From the NCBI RefSeq assembly GCF_021729035.1, contig NZ_JAJSAP010000001.1, positions 248,001 through 312,000 of the forward strand: a DNA stretch of 64,000 nt. The letters run 5' to 3'. The DNA comes from Microbulbifer sediminum. GTDB lineage: Bacteria; Pseudomonadota; Gammaproteobacteria; Pseudomonadales; Cellvibrionaceae. Positions 7,937 to 18,358 of this stretch are shown here, piece after piece. Made by a program: the position numbers and the translations under genes. The notes beneath the pieces are model-generated. The model did not search any database, was not told where the DNA came from, and saw nothing but the letters and a program-made list of their open reading frames with translations. Position 1 is the stretch's first letter; each line of letters begins with the position of its first letter.

Positions 7937-9922
7937 ATGACCGAAAGCACACCCCGGAACCAGGGCCATTATGACCCCCCGGTATTCTACACGGCGACCG
8001 CCGTGCTCCTCCTCCTTGTCGCCTATGCAGTCTTTTTCCCGGAGGGAGCGACCGCCCTGTTCAAGGATGTGCAGGCGTGGATCGTCACCAACATGAGCTG
8101 GTACTACGTCCTGGTAGTGGCGGTCATTCTTGTCAGTGTGATCGTGATCGGGCTGTCCAAGCTGGGGGAAATCAAGCTGGGGCCGGAGCACATCGAGCCG
8201 GATTACGGTTTCGGTTCCTGGTTTGCCATGCTGTTCAGTGCCGGCATGGGCATCGGGCTGCTGTTTTTTGGTGTGGCCGAGCCGGTCATGCACTACCTCA
8301 GCCCCCCGGTCGGTGAAACCGGCACGGTGGAAGCGGCACGTGAGGCCATGGTGCTGACCTTTTTCCACTGGGGCTTTCACGCCTGGGCCATTTACGCCAT
8401 CGTCGCGATGATCCTGGCGTATTTCAGTTACCGCCATAACCTGCCGCTGACCCTGCGCTCGGCACTCTACCCCATGATTGGTGAGCGCATCCATGGTCCC
8501 ATCGGTCACGCGGTAGACGTTTTTGCCATTGTGGGTACCGTCTGCGGTGTGGCAACAACGCTGGGCTATGGGGTATTGCAGATCAACTCGGGGCTCAACC
8601 ACCTCTTTGGGCTGCCGGTAGGGAACGGGGTCCAGGTGGTACTGATCATCATCACAACCATCCTGGCCACCATCTCTGTGGTGATGGGCCTGGATGCCGG
8701 CATCAAGCGCCTGTCGCAACTGAACATGACCCTCGCCGGGCTCCTGCTGGTCATGGTGCTGATGCTGGGCAGTACCGTCTACCTGCTGCAGGCCTTTGTG
8801 CAGAACTTCGGCAGTTACCTGTCGGTGATCGTGAGCAAGACCTTCAACCTGTACGCCTACAACCCCACAGACTGGCTCGGTGGCTGGACCATTCTCTACT
8901 GGGGCTGGTGGATGTCCTGGTCACCATTCGTGGGGCTGTTTATTGCGCGGATTTCCCGTGGACGCACCATTCGTGAATTCGTGGTGGGCGCCATGCTGGT
9001 TCCCGCCGCAGTGACACTGGTGTGGATGACTTTCTTCGGCAACTCGGCGATCCACATGATCCTCGACCAGGGGCTCACGCAACTCGGTGAAGTGGTGGCG
9101 CAGGACCAGTCGGTGGCACTGTTCCAGTTCCTGGAGCAGTTTCCCTTCTCCGGTGTCTTTTCCCTCGTCGCCGTCATCATGGTGGTGGTTTTCTTTGTCA
9201 CTTCCGCCGATTCCGGCGCACTGGTGGTGAATATGCTGTCGTCCCACGGTCGTGACGACACACCCGTGTGGCAACGTATTTTCTGGTGTTTCCTGATCGG
9301 CGCCGTAGCCATTGCCCTGTTGCTTGCCGGCGGCCTGGGCTCGCTGCAGACAGCGGTAATCGCCAGCGCACTGCCTTTCTCGGTGATCCTGATGATTGCC
9401 ATTTACGGGCTGGTTTCCGGCCTGCGCACCGATACGGTCAAGCGCATTACCCAGTCGGCACCGGTGTCTCCGATCAGCGCGCGCAACCCGGTCGTATGGC
9501 AGCGTCGCCTCAAAAACGCCCTGCAGCTGCCCTCGCTGGAAGAAGTACGCGAATTCATCCGCGAAACCGGCAAGCCCGCCCTGCACGAGTTCGCAGAGGA
9601 GATGAAGAAAAATGGTTACGACGCCACGGTTTCCGAGGGAGAAAACGAGTGGGTGCAGATAGAAGTCCACCAGGGTGAAGAAACCAGCTTCATTTATGGA
9701 CTGCACCCCAAGGCCACACTCAAACCCGATGCCACCAACGCCGACCAGGTGCTGGATGACACTCACGATGACGGCTCCCCCGACACCTATTTTCGCGCAG
9801 AGGTTCATCTCTACGAAGGCGGGCAGGATTACGATGCCATGGGCTGGACCAAGGACCAGTTACTGACCGACATGGTATCCCAGTATGAACGCCACCTGCA
9901 GTTCCTGCATACGCTCCGCTAA
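7937..9922 (+). CDS. BCCT carrier, BetT-like (choline/betaine uptake), copy 1
   Basis: The start is taken as ATG 7937 (MTESTPRNQGHYD) with AGGTGG 11 bases upstream; an in-frame GTG at 7907 is possible. The 661-residue product has about 12 membrane segments and the BCCT transport motif YWGWWMSWSPFVGLFIARIS, with the Trp box intact. The roughly 150-residue cytoplasmic tail after residue 500 is typical of BetT-type carriers and in relatives senses osmotic strength. The family imports choline, glycine betaine or related quaternary amines, driven by H+ or Na+. A paralogue follows 129 bases downstream. No bet oxidation genes are nearby. Confidence 0.9.
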   Translation: MTESTPRNQGHYDPPVFYTATAVLLLLVAYAVFFPEGATALFKDVQAWIVTNMSWYYVLVVAVILVSVIVIGLSKLGEIKLGPEHIEPDYGFGSWFAMLFSAGMGIGLLFFGVAEPVMHYLSPPVGETGTVEAAREAMVLTFFHWGFHAWAIYAIVAMILAYFSYRHNLPLTLRSALYPMIGERIHGPIGHAVDVFAIVGTVCGVATTLGYGVLQINSGLNHLFGLPVGNGVQVVLIIITTILATISVVMGLDAGIKRLSQLNMTLAGLLLVMVLMLGSTVYLLQAFVQNFGSYLSVIVSKTFNLYAYNPTDWLGGWTILYWGWWMSWSPFVGLFIARISRGRTIREFVVGAMLVPAAVTLVWMTFFGNSAIHMILDQGLTQLGEVVAQDQSVALFQFLEQFPFSGVFSLVAVIMVVVFFVTSADSGALVVNMLSSHGRDDTPVWQRIFWCFLIGAVAIALLLAGGLGSLQTAVIASALPFSVILMIAIYGLVSGLRTDTVKRITQSAPVSPISARNPVVWQRRLKNALQLPSLEEVREFIRETGKPALHEFAEEMKKNGYDATVSEGENEWVQIEVHQGEETSFIYGLHPKATLKPDATNADQVLDDTHDDGSPDTYFRAEVHLYEGGQDYDAMGWTKDQLLTDMVSQYERHLQFLHTLR

Positions 9923-9935
9923 ACAGGAGACTACC

Positions 9936-9967
9936 GGGCCGTCACCGGAGCATCCCGGCGACGGCCC
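9936..9967. repeat. Stem-loop between the two BCCT genes
   Basis: GGGCCGTC (9936-9943) pairs perfectly with GACGGCCC (9960-9967), with a second CCGG/CCGG pairing inside. No T-tract follows on either strand, so it is more likely an mRNA-stabilising or attenuating hairpin after the first carrier gene than a simple intrinsic terminator. Confidence 0.55.
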
Positions 9968-10051
9968 GCGAGCGCGCGGACTATGCTGAAAGCATTGGCC
10001 GGTCCGCAATACCGCGGGCGCCCGCCGGGCTGAAATTTTCGGTTTCTGCGT

Positions 10052-12040
10052 ATGAAGCTCCGTACAACTGATGGCGGCCAGGCCCGCTTCGATCCCCCGG
10101 TATTTTATACCTCCACCGGTATCCTGCTGTTACTGGTGGCCTACGCGGTATTTTTCCCCGAGGATGCGACTGAGCGTTTCAAGGCCATGCAGGTGGCCAT
10201 CGTCGATTACATGGGGTGGTATTACGTCCTGATCGTCGCCATCCTCCTGATCACGGTGGTGGTGCTGGGGGTCTCCCGCCTGGGGGATATCAAGCTGGGA
10301 CCCGAACACGCAAAACCGGCGTACGGATTCACCTCCTGGCTGGCCATGCTGTTTTCTGCGGGTATCGGTATCGGGCTGCTGTTTTTCGGTGTGGCCGAGC
10401 CGGTGATGCACTACCTGAATCCCCCGGATGCAGATACCGGCACCGTAGAGGCGGCGCGGCAGGCGCTGGTACTCAGTATCTTTCACTGGGGCCTGCACGT
10501 CTGGGCAATTTTTGCCGGGGTCGCGCTGATCCTGGGCTACTTCAGTTATCGCCACAACCTGCCACTGACACTCCGCTCGGCCCTCTACCCGATGATCGGC
10601 GAGCGAATCCATGGACCTATCGGCCATGCCGTCGATGTATTTGCGATTGTCAGTACCGTCTGTGGTGTCGCCACCACCCTCGGCTTTGGGGTGTTGCAAA
10701 TGAACTCGGGGCTCAACCACCTGTTCGGCGTGCCGGTAGGAGAAGGGGTACAGGTAATCCTGATTGTCGTGACCACGGCCCTGGCTACCATCTCAGTGGT
10801 AGTGGGCCTGGACGCCGGTATCAAGCGATTGTCGCAACTGAACATGGGCCTGGCCGCAGTCCTGATGCTCACGGTGCTGGTGCTGGGTAGCACTGTCTAC
10901 CTGCTGCAGGCTTTCGTGCAGAATGTGGGCAGCTACCTGTCGGTGCTGGTCAATCGCACCTTCAACCTCTATGCCTATGCCCCCACCGACTGGATTGGAG
11001 GTTGGACCATTTTCTACTGGGGTTGGTGCATGTCCTGGTCGCCATTCGTGGGGCTGTTCATCGCCCGAATCTCCCGCGGCCGAACCATCCGCGAGTTCGC
11101 CATCGGCACTCTGCTCATGCCCACGCTGATTACCATCATGTGGCTCACCGTGTTCGGCAATTCGGCTATCCGCCTGATCCGCGACGAGGGGCTGCAGTCG
11201 CTGGCCGACATGATCCAGGAGGACCAGTCGCTGGCCCTGTTCCAGTTCCTCGAGCAGTTTCCCATGTCCGGTTTCCTGTCCATGCTGGCCATCATCCTGG
11301 TGGTGATCTTCTTCGTCACCTCGGCGGATTCGGGCGCCCTTGTGATGAACATGCTTTCCTCCCATGGCCGCGACGACACACCGGTGTGGCAGCGGATCTT
11401 CTGGGCAGCGATCATCGGCGTGGTGGCCATTGCCTTGTTGCTGGCAGGCGGGCTCGCCTCCCTGCAGACAGCAGCGATCACCAGTGCCCTGCCCTTTTCA
11501 TTGATTCTTCTGGTGGCCCTCTACGGGCTGATCAAGGCTCTACGAACCGATACCGCCAAACGGGATGCCCAGAGTGCGCCGGTAGCGCCGGTCAGTGCGC
11601 GCAACCCGGTTTCCTGGGAACGGCGCCTGAAAAACCTGGTGCAGCTCCCTTCCCTGGAGGAAGTACATGAGTACATCGCCGAGGTGGGCCAGCCGGCTCT
11701 GCAGGACTTCGCCGCACAGATGGAAAAAAATGGTTTCTCAGCACGGGTGTCAGAGCTGGACAACTCTGTCGTTCAGCTGGAGGTTATGCAGGGGGAGGAA
11801 CTGGACTTCCTTTACAGCATCCATCCCAAGGCGCACCTCAGGCCAAATGCCGGTAACCCGGACGCAGAGCTTGACGATAGACATGATGACGGTTCGCCAG
11901 ACAAGTATTTCCGGGCCGAGGTCCATCTCCGCGAGGGTGGCCAGGACTACGATGTGATGGGCTGGACCCGGGACCAGCTCCTGACCGATGTGCTGTCACA
12001 GTACGAGCGCCACCTGCAATTCCTGCACACCTTGCGCTGA
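10052..12040 (+). CDS. BCCT carrier, BetT-like, copy 2 with altered Trp box
   Basis: This 662-residue protein is collinear with the upstream carrier from the N-terminal FDPPVFYTSTG to the C-terminal QYERHLQFLHTLR, so it is a tandem duplicate. It has about 12 membrane helices plus the BetT-type cytoplasmic tail. The transport motif reads YWGWCMSWSPFVGLF: the second Trp of the usual WW pair is Cys326 here, while copy 1 has Trp325. In the BCCT protein BetP that position (Trp374) lines the quaternary-amine site. The copy may therefore have a different substrate or affinity, which is inference. Confidence 0.9.
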   Translation: MKLRTTDGGQARFDPPVFYTSTGILLLLVAYAVFFPEDATERFKAMQVAIVDYMGWYYVLIVAILLITVVVLGVSRLGDIKLGPEHAKPAYGFTSWLAMLFSAGIGIGLLFFGVAEPVMHYLNPPDADTGTVEAARQALVLSIFHWGLHVWAIFAGVALILGYFSYRHNLPLTLRSALYPMIGERIHGPIGHAVDVFAIVSTVCGVATTLGFGVLQMNSGLNHLFGVPVGEGVQVILIVVTTALATISVVVGLDAGIKRLSQLNMGLAAVLMLTVLVLGSTVYLLQAFVQNVGSYLSVLVNRTFNLYAYAPTDWIGGWTIFYWGWCMSWSPFVGLFIARISRGRTIREFAIGTLLMPTLITIMWLTVFGNSAIRLIRDEGLQSLADMIQEDQSLALFQFLEQFPMSGFLSMLAIILVVIFFVTSADSGALVMNMLSSHGRDDTPVWQRIFWAAIIGVVAIALLLAGGLASLQTAAITSALPFSLILLVALYGLIKALRTDTAKRDAQSAPVAPVSARNPVSWERRLKNLVQLPSLEEVHEYIAEVGQPALQDFAAQMEKNGFSARVSELDNSVVQLEVMQGEELDFLYSIHPKAHLRPNAGNPDAELDDRHDDGSPDKYFRAEVHLREGGQDYDVMGWTRDQLLTDVLSQYERHLQFLHTLR

Positions 12041-12092
12041 CAATGGTGCCGGGGTCATGCAGAATGTCTTCCTTTCACAAGGAGCCCCTGGC

Positions 12093-12623
12093 ATGACTAT
12101 TCTAGAGACTGACCGACTGCTGATCAGGGAGTTTACCAGGGAAGACACGGGGCCCGTCCTCGCCGTACTGAACGACCCCGACTTTATCCGCAACGTCGCC
12201 GACCGCGAAATCCGCACAGTCGACCAGGCGCGCGGATACCTGCAGGCGACACTACTACCTTCCTATCGCCAGAATGGCTTCGGCATGTACCGGGTGATGC
12301 TGCGGGACGGCAGGGATATTGGCATGTGCGGGTTGGTCAAGCGGGAATGGCTCGATTTCCCGGATATCGGCTTCGCTTTCCTGCCAGAGTACCGAGGCCA
12401 GGGGTATGCGCGGGAAGCCGCTGTGGCCGTCATGGATTTCGCCCGTAACAGCCTCGGCTTGTCCGTGGTGCGGGGCATCGTCAACCCGGATAACCAGCCA
12501 TCCATCCGGCTACTTGAAAAGCTCGGACTGGAGCGAGTCAGGAAAGCCCGGATTCCCGGTGAGGACGAGATGGTGCTGGTCATGGAGTGGCGGGATCCCA
12601 GCCACCAGGCAAAGCCGACCTAA
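12093..12623 (+). CDS. GNAT acetyltransferase (RimJ/RimL-like)
   Basis: The start is ATG 12093, preceded by AAGGAG; an upstream extension of the frame overlaps the BCCT gene and is rejected. The 176-residue protein opens with LETDRLLIREFTRED and has the acetyl-CoA loop in FLPEYRGQGYAREA (Q/RxxGxA pattern). VNPDNQPSIRLLEKLGLE follows, the usual C-terminal GNAT element. This subgroup acetylates protein N-termini, small amines or antibiotics; the substrate here is unknown. The gene lies 52 bases after the second BCCT gene but has its own strong ribosome site. Confidence 0.88.
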   Translation: MTILETDRLLIREFTREDTGPVLAVLNDPDFIRNVADREIRTVDQARGYLQATLLPSYRQNGFGMYRVMLRDGRDIGMCGLVKREWLDFPDIGFAFLPEYRGQGYAREAAVAVMDFARNSLGLSVVRGIVNPDNQPSIRLLEKLGLERVRKARIPGEDEMVLVMEWRDPSHQAKPT

Positions 12624-12631
12624 CAGCCGAG

Positions 12632-12672
12632 AAAAAAGGCGGACCGTCTTCGGGGAGGTCCCGGGCCCGCCA
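12632..12672 (-). terminator. Intrinsic terminator of the symporter unit
   Basis: Read on the minus strand, a GGCGG...CCGCC hairpin with an inner GGACC/GGTCC pairing is followed directly by six T. It lies downstream of the symporter gene, between two convergent genes. Confidence 0.7.
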
Positions 12673-12739
12673 CGGTGGTGAAGGAAAGTGAAGCCGAATT
12701 GAGCGGGCCGGTTACCGACCCGCTCCCCCAAGCCCCTTA

Positions 12740-14446
12740 TCAATGAGCGCTTGCTGCTCCCGCCCCTTTCGGGAAGCGGATATCAGCCACCATGGCCTGC
12801 ACATCCCTGGGCGCATCGGCGGTGAAACGGGCCACTGCAATCGCCACCGCGAAATTCAACAGCATACCCAGGGTACCAATACCTTCCGGTGAGATACCAA
12901 ACCACCAGTTATCCGGGGTGTTCGCCCCAGGGTTGATGAACTTGAAGTAGATGATGTAGGCCGCGGTAAATGTGATACCGGAAACCATACCTGCAATCGC
13001 CCCTTCCTTATTCATCCGCTTGCTAAAGATACCCAGGATGATCGCCGGGAAGAAAGACGATGCCGCAAGCCCGAAGGCAAACGCCACCACCTGCGCCACA
13101 AAGCCGGGAGGATTGATTCCCAGGTAGCCGGCGATACCGATGGCCACCGCCGAGGCAATACGCGCATAACGCAGCTCCTGCCTGTCACTGATATGCGGCA
13201 TCAGGTTCCGTTTCAACAGGTCGTGGGAGATCGATGTCGAGATCACCAGCAGCAGCCCGGCGGAGGTGGAGAGGGCTGCGGCGACACCGCCAGCGGCCAC
13301 CAGGGCGATCACCCAGGCCGGCAGGTCGGCGATTTCCGGGTTGGCGAGCACCATGATATCGCGATCGATATCCATCTCGTTGCGCTCATCGCCGGAGTAA
13401 AACATCCTGCCGTCGCCGTTCTTGTCCTCCCAGCTGATCAGGCCGGTGCTTTCCCAGTTACTGATCCAGCTCGGCGCCTCCTCGTAAGCGGTGCCCTGCG
13501 CATCCGGGCCGTTGATCGTATCGATCATGTTTACCCGGGCAAATGTGGCAATCGCCGGTGCAGTGGTGTAGAGCAATGCAATGAACAGCAGTGCCCAACC
13601 TGCAGACTTGCGCGCGTCACGCACCTTGGGCACCGTGAAAAAGCGCACGATCACGTGCGGCAGTCCGGCAGTACCGACCATCAGTGCTGCGGTGATGAAG
13701 AATACATCAATGGTGCTCTTGGTCCCTGATGTGTATTCGGCAAAACCCAACTCCGTCGATAGCCCGTCCAATTTGTCCAGCAGGTAGGTTCCGGAACCGT
13801 CATTCAGCTCAGCACCAAAACCGAGCTGCGGAATGACATGTCCGGTCATCATGATGGAAATAAAGATAGCCGGAACCAGGTAGGCACAGATCAGCACGCA
13901 ATACTGGGCCACCTGGGTGTAGGTGATGCCCTTCATGCCGCCCAGCACCGCATAGAAGAATACGATACCCATGCCGATGATCACTCCCGCGGTGATATCC
14001 ACTTCCAGGAAACGGGAGAACACCACCCCGACGCCGCGCATCTGGCCCGCCACGTAGGTAAAGCACACGAATACAGCACATATCACTGCCACGGTGCGCG
14101 CGGTATTCGAATAGTAGCGATCCCCAATAAAAGCCGGCACCGTGAACTTGCCGAACTTGCGCAGGTAGGGCGCCAGGCACAGCGCCAGCAGCACATAGCC
14201 ACCGGTCCAGCCCATCAAGTAAACAGCTCCGTCGTAGCCCATGAAACTGATCAGGCCAGCCATGGAGATAAACGAGGCCGCCGACATCCAGTCCGCTGCG
14301 GTGGCCATGCCATTGGCCACCGGGTTAACGCCGCCACTGGCGACATAAAAGTCCCGGGTGGAGCCGGCGCGCGCCCAGATGGCGATGCCAATATAGAGGG
14401 CGAAGGTCAGCCCCACGATAATGAATGTAAGAGTTTGAATATCCAT
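12740..14446 (-). CDS. Sodium:solute symporter, large subunit (ActP-like, VC_2705 subfamily)
   Basis: The 568-residue protein has about 13 membrane segments and belongs to the SSS (SLC5) family. The N-terminal [18 protein letters not shown] and [19 protein letters not shown] resemble the acetate permease ActP. Pairing with a DUF4212 small protein 9 bases upstream defines the VC_2705 subfamily of two-component symporters. A 60-residue polar insertion (around residues 320-380, containing [20 protein letters not shown]) lies in an external loop. With acs, dcaP and crbS/crbR nearby, uptake of acetate or another short monocarboxylate is the best inference. Confidence 0.88.
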   Translation of the reverse strand: MDIQTLTFIIVGLTFALYIGIAIWARAGSTRDFYVASGGVNPVANGMATAADWMSAASFISMAGLISFMGYDGAVYLMGWTGGYVLLALCLAPYLRKFGKFTVPAFIGDRYYSNTARTVAVICAVFVCFTYVAGQMRGVGVVFSRFLEVDITAGVIIGMGIVFFYAVLGGMKGITYTQVAQYCVLICAYLVPAIFISIMMTGHVIPQLGFGAELNDGSGTYLLDKLDGLSTELGFAEYTSGTKSTIDVFFITAALMVGTAGLPHVIVRFFTVPKVRDARKSAGWALLFIALLYTTAPAIATFARVNMIDTINGPDAQGTAYEEAPSWISNWESTGLISWEDKNGDGRMFYSGDERNEMDIDRDIMVLANPEIADLPAWVIALVAAGGVAAALSTSAGLLLVISTSISHDLLKRNLMPHISDRQELRYARIASAVAIGIAGYLGINPPGFVAQVVAFAFGLAASSFFPAIILGIFSKRMNKEGAIAGMVSGITFTAAYIIYFKFINPGANTPDNWWFGISPEGIGTLGMLLNFAVAIAVARFTADAPRDVQAMVADIRFPKGAGAASAH

Positions 14447-14455
14447 GACCCGCTC

Positions 14456-14773
14456 CTAGTGTGTGTATTCTTCTTCGAGGGATTCACCGAGCTCTTGCGG
14501 CTCTTCGTGATCCTCATGCACGTTGTACTTGCGATCGAGTTTGTTCATCTTGATCACATACACCACGATCAACGCCAGGAACACATAGATGGAGCCCTGC
14601 TGGGCAAACCAGAAGCCGAGCTTGAAGCCGCCCAGGCGGATGGCGTTCAATTCATCGACCAGCAGGATTCCGCAACCGAAAGAAACGGCAAACCAGATAG
14701 CCAGGAGGGTGAACATCAGGCGCAGGTTCTCTTTCCAGTAGTCCTCTGCATGCTTTTCGCTTTCGAAACTCAT
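14456..14773 (-). CDS. DUF4212 protein, symporter small subunit
   Basis: This 105-residue protein has a short N-terminal amphipathic part (SEKHAEDYWKENLRLM), two membrane helices (about residues 20-42 and 57-78) and an acidic tail rich in Glu and His. It matches the DUF4212 family, described as the small subunit of sodium:solute symporters. It is encoded directly before the large subunit with a 9-base gap, so the two are co-translated. The partner's transport probably depends on it. Confidence 0.88.
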   Translation of the reverse strand: MSFESEKHAEDYWKENLRLMFTLLAIWFAVSFGCGILLVDELNAIRLGGFKLGFWFAQQGSIYVFLALIVVYVIKMNKLDRKYNVHEDHEEPQELGESLEEEYTH

Positions 14774-14810
14774 GATTGATCTCCAGGTTTATTGTTATCA
14801 CTTTCCGGGT

Positions 14811-16136
14811 CTAGAAGGCATATTTGACGGAAAACTGCATTCGCTGCAAGTCGCCCTCATCATCGGCCAGTGTCCCGCTGCTGTTTTCCAGCTGCTTACT
14901 GGCAAAGATGTACTCGCCGCCGAGTGTCATTTGCGGCAAGGGTGAGTAAAGCAGGTTCAGGTGGGCGCTGCGATACTCCGCGGCGGTTGTGTCCGTAACC
15001 AGCTCCGGATTGTCGGCACTGGTCATCGACAGAACCAGGTTGGAGCGCCATTTCTCGCTCCAGAAATGCCGCAGGGCCACGAAGCCCCCGGACTGGTCGA
15101 TCAGCTCGATGTCTCCCTCCGGATCGATGATCCCGGCACGGTAGCTGTTCAGTCCCATATAGCGGCCCAGCGCATTGCCGTAGCTGTACATAAAGCGGAT
15201 GTCGTCTGCCCCCAGCTGGTACTTACCGGACAGGCTGATCGCAAAACCCCGGCGCGACTCCTGGCCGGTATCCCGGTCATACGCCAGCTCGCGGCTCATC
15301 GACGCCACCGAATAACTCAAGCCGCCGGCGCTGTTGTTGTAGCGCAGCACGAAGTCCGGGGTGCTGTTGTCGTCGTAGGGGTTTTCCGTGCCGCTGTACA
15401 GCGTTGTGGCCGGGTTTTCCGCCGCAACTTGCAGGCTGCCACTGCCGATACCGTGGGTATATCGCAGCTGTGGCTGGCGCTCGAAAATCGTACCCACCGG
15501 GCCGACAAAGTCCATGCCCTCGGGTAATGCGCCAACATTGAAGAAGGTGGACCAGGTCTGGCCCGCCAGCAGGGAGCGCCCTGCCGCCATTTGCCAGTCG
15601 ACATAGGCATGGCGCAGGCGTTGCGCATAGGAGTTGCTGATCCGCTCATCGCCCTGGCCGCTGGCCATGGCATCGATCTCCAGGTGCGTGTTGACCTGCC
15701 CCGAACCAAACTTCGTTCGCGTCTTCACGAACAACCGTGTGGACTTGGCGTGGGCGTTGTACTTGGCAGCGCCGCTCTCGCCCCCCACCGGAATAGTGGA
15801 GGGAACCAGGAAGTCCTCGCCGATACCGGCAGTGGCCGCAGCGCCATCGGAATAGTCACTGATGGCGCTGTCCAGCTTCACGTAACCGCCAATCTCCAGC
15901 TGTGTCTCACCATCGGCAGGTTGCGTGGGCTCCGGGTCCCGCACCGGCGCCTCCCGGTCGCGCGCTTCCCGCGCCTGCTCTGCGAGGGTCGCTACCTGTG
16001 CCTGTAGCTCCTGGATCCGCAGTTGCAATTCCTCATTGGTGGGCGACTCCGTTTGGGCCAGCGCCAGCGCGCCAACGGACGAATAAAGCAGGCCCGCCGA
16101 GAGGCGAGCCACGAATTTATTTGTTGTTCTGGTCAT
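14811..16136 (-). CDS. DcaP-type outer-membrane porin
   Basis: The 441-residue protein has a signal peptide (cleavage near ALAQTES, residue 28). A short periplasmic coiled coil follows (NEELQLRIQELQAQVATLAE), and then a beta-barrel that begins LEIGGYVKLDSAISDY and ends in a C-terminal Phe (MQFSVKYAF). This is the layout of DcaP-like trimeric porins, which in Acinetobacter pass dicarboxylates and other anions. The gene is divergent from acs and just upstream of the symporter genes, so it may supply organic acids to them. Substrate specificity is inferred from context only. Confidence 0.88.
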   Translation of the reverse strand: MTRTTNKFVARLSAGLLYSSVGALALAQTESPTNEELQLRIQELQAQVATLAEQAREARDREAPVRDPEPTQPADGETQLEIGGYVKLDSAISDYSDGAAATAGIGEDFLVPSTIPVGGESGAAKYNAHAKSTRLFVKTRTKFGSGQVNTHLEIDAMASGQGDERISNSYAQRLRHAYVDWQMAAGRSLLAGQTWSTFFNVGALPEGMDFVGPVGTIFERQPQLRYTHGIGSGSLQVAAENPATTLYSGTENPYDDNSTPDFVLRYNNSAGGLSYSVASMSRELAYDRDTGQESRRGFAISLSGKYQLGADDIRFMYSYGNALGRYMGLNSYRAGIIDPEGDIELIDQSGGFVALRHFWSEKWRSNLVLSMTSADNPELVTDTTAAEYRSAHLNLLYSPLPQMTLGGEYIFASKQLENSSGTLADDEGDLQRMQFSVKYAF

Positions 16137-16214
16137 TACCTCTCCCTCATCGCTGTTTGAGTGGACTGCTGACAGCCAGTATCAAAACCTGCCCCGGCAA
16201 TCGGGGGTATTAAC

Positions 16215-16249
16215 CATTGGTCTAAGTCATGCCCCGGATTAGACCAATG
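16215..16249. promoter_or_regulatory. Inverted-repeat operator between dcaP and acs
   Basis: CATTGGTCTAA (16215-16225) and TTAGACCAATG (16239-16249) form a perfect 11-base inverted repeat with a 13-base spacer. A further GTCTAG at 16249-16254 and GTCTAA at 16304-16309, 93 bases before acs, repeat the half-site. The position between the divergent dcaP and acs genes suggests a binding site for a dimeric regulator. The CrbR-type regulator encoded just downstream is the obvious candidate, by inference. Confidence 0.65.
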
Positions 16250-16396
16250 TCTAGGTGCTCACGGGCAGCGCGGGGCTTTCGCCCTTATGCGAATTCGACT
16301 TTTGTCTAATACGCGACTGCAATGGGGCGGTGACAAAATGCGCAGCAATCCATAAATCCGCAGTGATCAATGTGATCAAACCAGACCGAGGCGCGC

Positions 16397-18358
16397 ATGA
16401 TGAAAGAACCAACGCTCTACCCCGTACCGGATTCGTATGCCTGGAACAGCCTGCTCGACGACCATGCCTACCGGGAAATGTACCGGCGTTCGATAGAGGA
16501 CAATGAGGGGTTCTGGCGAGAGCAGGGCGGGCGTCTCGACTGGATCAAACCGTTCACCCAGGTCAGGGATGTCTCGTTCGCCCGCGATGACCTGCATATC
16601 CGCTGGTTTGCCGACGGCACCCTGAACGTGGCCGCAAATTGCCTGGATCGCCACCTGCCCGAACGCGGGGACGACACCGCGATCCTGTGGGTGGGGGATG
16701 AACCCGGGGTCAGCCGCGAGATCAGTTACCGCGAGTTGCACGAGGAAGTATGCCGTTTTGCCAACGGACTCAGATCCCTGGGTGTACAACGCGGCGATGT
16801 GGTTACCATTTACCTGCCGATGGTCCCCCAGGCCGCAGTCGCCATGCTCGCCTGTGCCCGCATCGGGGCCATCCACTCGGTAGTGTTCGCCGGTTTCTCC
16901 CCTGAGGCGCTGGCCGGGCGTATGGACGACGGCCAGTCACGGGTGGTTGTTACGGCAAATGCCGGGCGGCGCGGGGGGCGGTCAGTGCCGCTGAAGGAAA
17001 ATGTGGACCGGGCGGCGGACCTCTGTCGCGAGACCCGCGTGGATACCGTGGTGGTGGTGAACTGTACCGACGGGGAGCCCTCCCTGGAGGCCGGCCGCGA
17101 TGTCGACTACCACACCCTGGTCCGGTCCCAGGACAGCGATTCGCCGGCCGAGGAGATGGGCGCTGAGGACCCCCTCTTCATCCTCTACACCTCAGGCTCC
17201 ACAGGCAAGCCCAAGGGAGTGCTCCACACCGGCGGCGGCTACCTGACCTATGCCTCCCTCACCCACGAATACGTCTTTGACTACCGTCGCGGAGAGCGCT
17301 TCTGGTGCGCCGCGGATGTGGGCTGGATCACCGGGCACTCCTATGTGATCTACGGGCCACTGGCCAATGGCGGTACCACGGTCATGTACGAGGGAGTACC
17401 CAATTACCCGGATGTGCGGCGCGTGGCCCAGGTGGTCGACGAACACCAGGTCGACATCCTGTACATTGCCCCCACTGCCATCCGGGCACTGATGGCCGAG
17501 GGCGAAAAGCCCACTGCCGGTGCGGACCTTTCTTCCCTGCGCCTGCTGGGTACCGTCGGCGAACCCATCAACCCGGAGGCCTGGCGGTGGTACCACCGCA
17601 GCTTCGGGCGCAGCGAGTGCCCGATTGTGGATACCTGGTGGCAGACTGAAACCGGCGGCATCATGCTGACCCCGCTGCCCGGCGCCACCCCCCTGAAGCC
17701 CGGCTCCGCCACCCGGCCCTTTTTCGGGATCCAACCCGCGCTGGTGGATGGCGAAGGCCGGCAGCTCGAAGGCAACGCCGAGGGTAACCTGGTCATACTC
17801 GACAGCTGGCCCGGGCAGATGCGCTCGGTGTACGGCGATCACCAGCGGTTTGTCGACACCTATTTCAGCACCTTCCCCGGCATGTACTTTACCGGGGACG
17901 GCGCGCGCCGGGACGATGACCACTACTACTGGATAACCGGGCGAGTGGACGACGTACTCAATGTTTCCGGGCATCGCATGGGAACCGCGGAACTGGAGAG
18001 CGCACTGGTGGCCCACCCTGCGGTCGCCGAGGCAGCCGTGGTGGGCTACCCCCATGAGATCAAGGGCCAGGGGATCTATGTGTATATCACCCTGAACAGC
18101 GGCGAGGAGCCCAGTGAAGCCATGCACCGCGCCCTGCGCGACTGGCTCCGCAGTGAAATCGGTCCCATCGCCACCCCCGATGTTATCCAGTGGGCACCGG
18201 GCCTGCCGAAAACCCGTTCCGGCAAGATCATGCGTCGCATCCTGCGCAAGATTGCTGCGGATGAATCCGACCAGCTGGGGGATATTTCCACCCTCGCCGA
18301 TCCTTCGGTGGTAGCGCAGCTGCTCGATAACCACCAGCGCCTGGCAGAGTCCGCCTGA
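16397..18358 (+). CDS. acs: Acetyl-CoA synthetase
   Basis: The 653-residue protein is full length for Acs, which makes acetyl-CoA from acetate, ATP and CoA in two steps via acetyl-AMP. It shows the P-loop-like [20 protein letters not shown] and [11 protein letters not shown] for acetate and AMP binding. The hinge region [20 protein letters not shown] is present, and [12 protein letters not shown] contains the Lys that is acetylated in known Acs enzymes. ATG codons occur at 16397 and 16400; GAGG precedes them. It faces dcaP across a promoter region with the inverted repeat, and crbR follows on the same strand. Confidence 0.95.
   Translation: MMKEPTLYPVPDSYAWNSLLDDHAYREMYRRSIEDNEGFWREQGGRLDWIKPFTQVRDVSFARDDLHIRWFADGTLNVAANCLDRHLPERGDDTAILWVGDEPGVSREISYRELHEEVCRFANGLRSLGVQRGDVVTIYLPMVPQAAVAMLACARIGAIHSVVFAGFSPEALAGRMDDGQSRVVVTANAGRRGGRSVPLKENVDRAADLCRETRVDTVVVVNCTDGEPSLEAGRDVDYHTLVRSQDSDSPAEEMGAEDPLFILYTSGSTGKPKGVLHTGGGYLTYASLTHEYVFDYRRGERFWCAADVGWITGHSYVIYGPLANGGTTVMYEGVPNYPDVRRVAQVVDEHQVDILYIAPTAIRALMAEGEKPTAGADLSSLRLLGTVGEPINPEAWRWYHRSFGRSECPIVDTWWQTETGGIMLTPLPGATPLKPGSATRPFFGIQPALVDGEGRQLEGNAEGNLVILDSWPGQMRSVYGDHQRFVDTYFSTFPGMYFTGDGARRDDDHYYWITGRVDDVLNVSGHRMGTAELESALVAHPAVAEAAVVGYPHEIKGQGIYVYITLNSGEEPSEAMHRALRDWLRSEIGPIATPDVIQWAPGLPKTRSGKIMRRILRKIAADESDQLGDISTLADPSVVAQLLDNHQRLAESA

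Noticed and set aside
16362-16380. CRP-type site before acs (TGATCA-ATG-TGATCA)
   Set aside because: It is a short direct repeat, not the symmetric TGTGA-N6-TCACA; only half a site matches.
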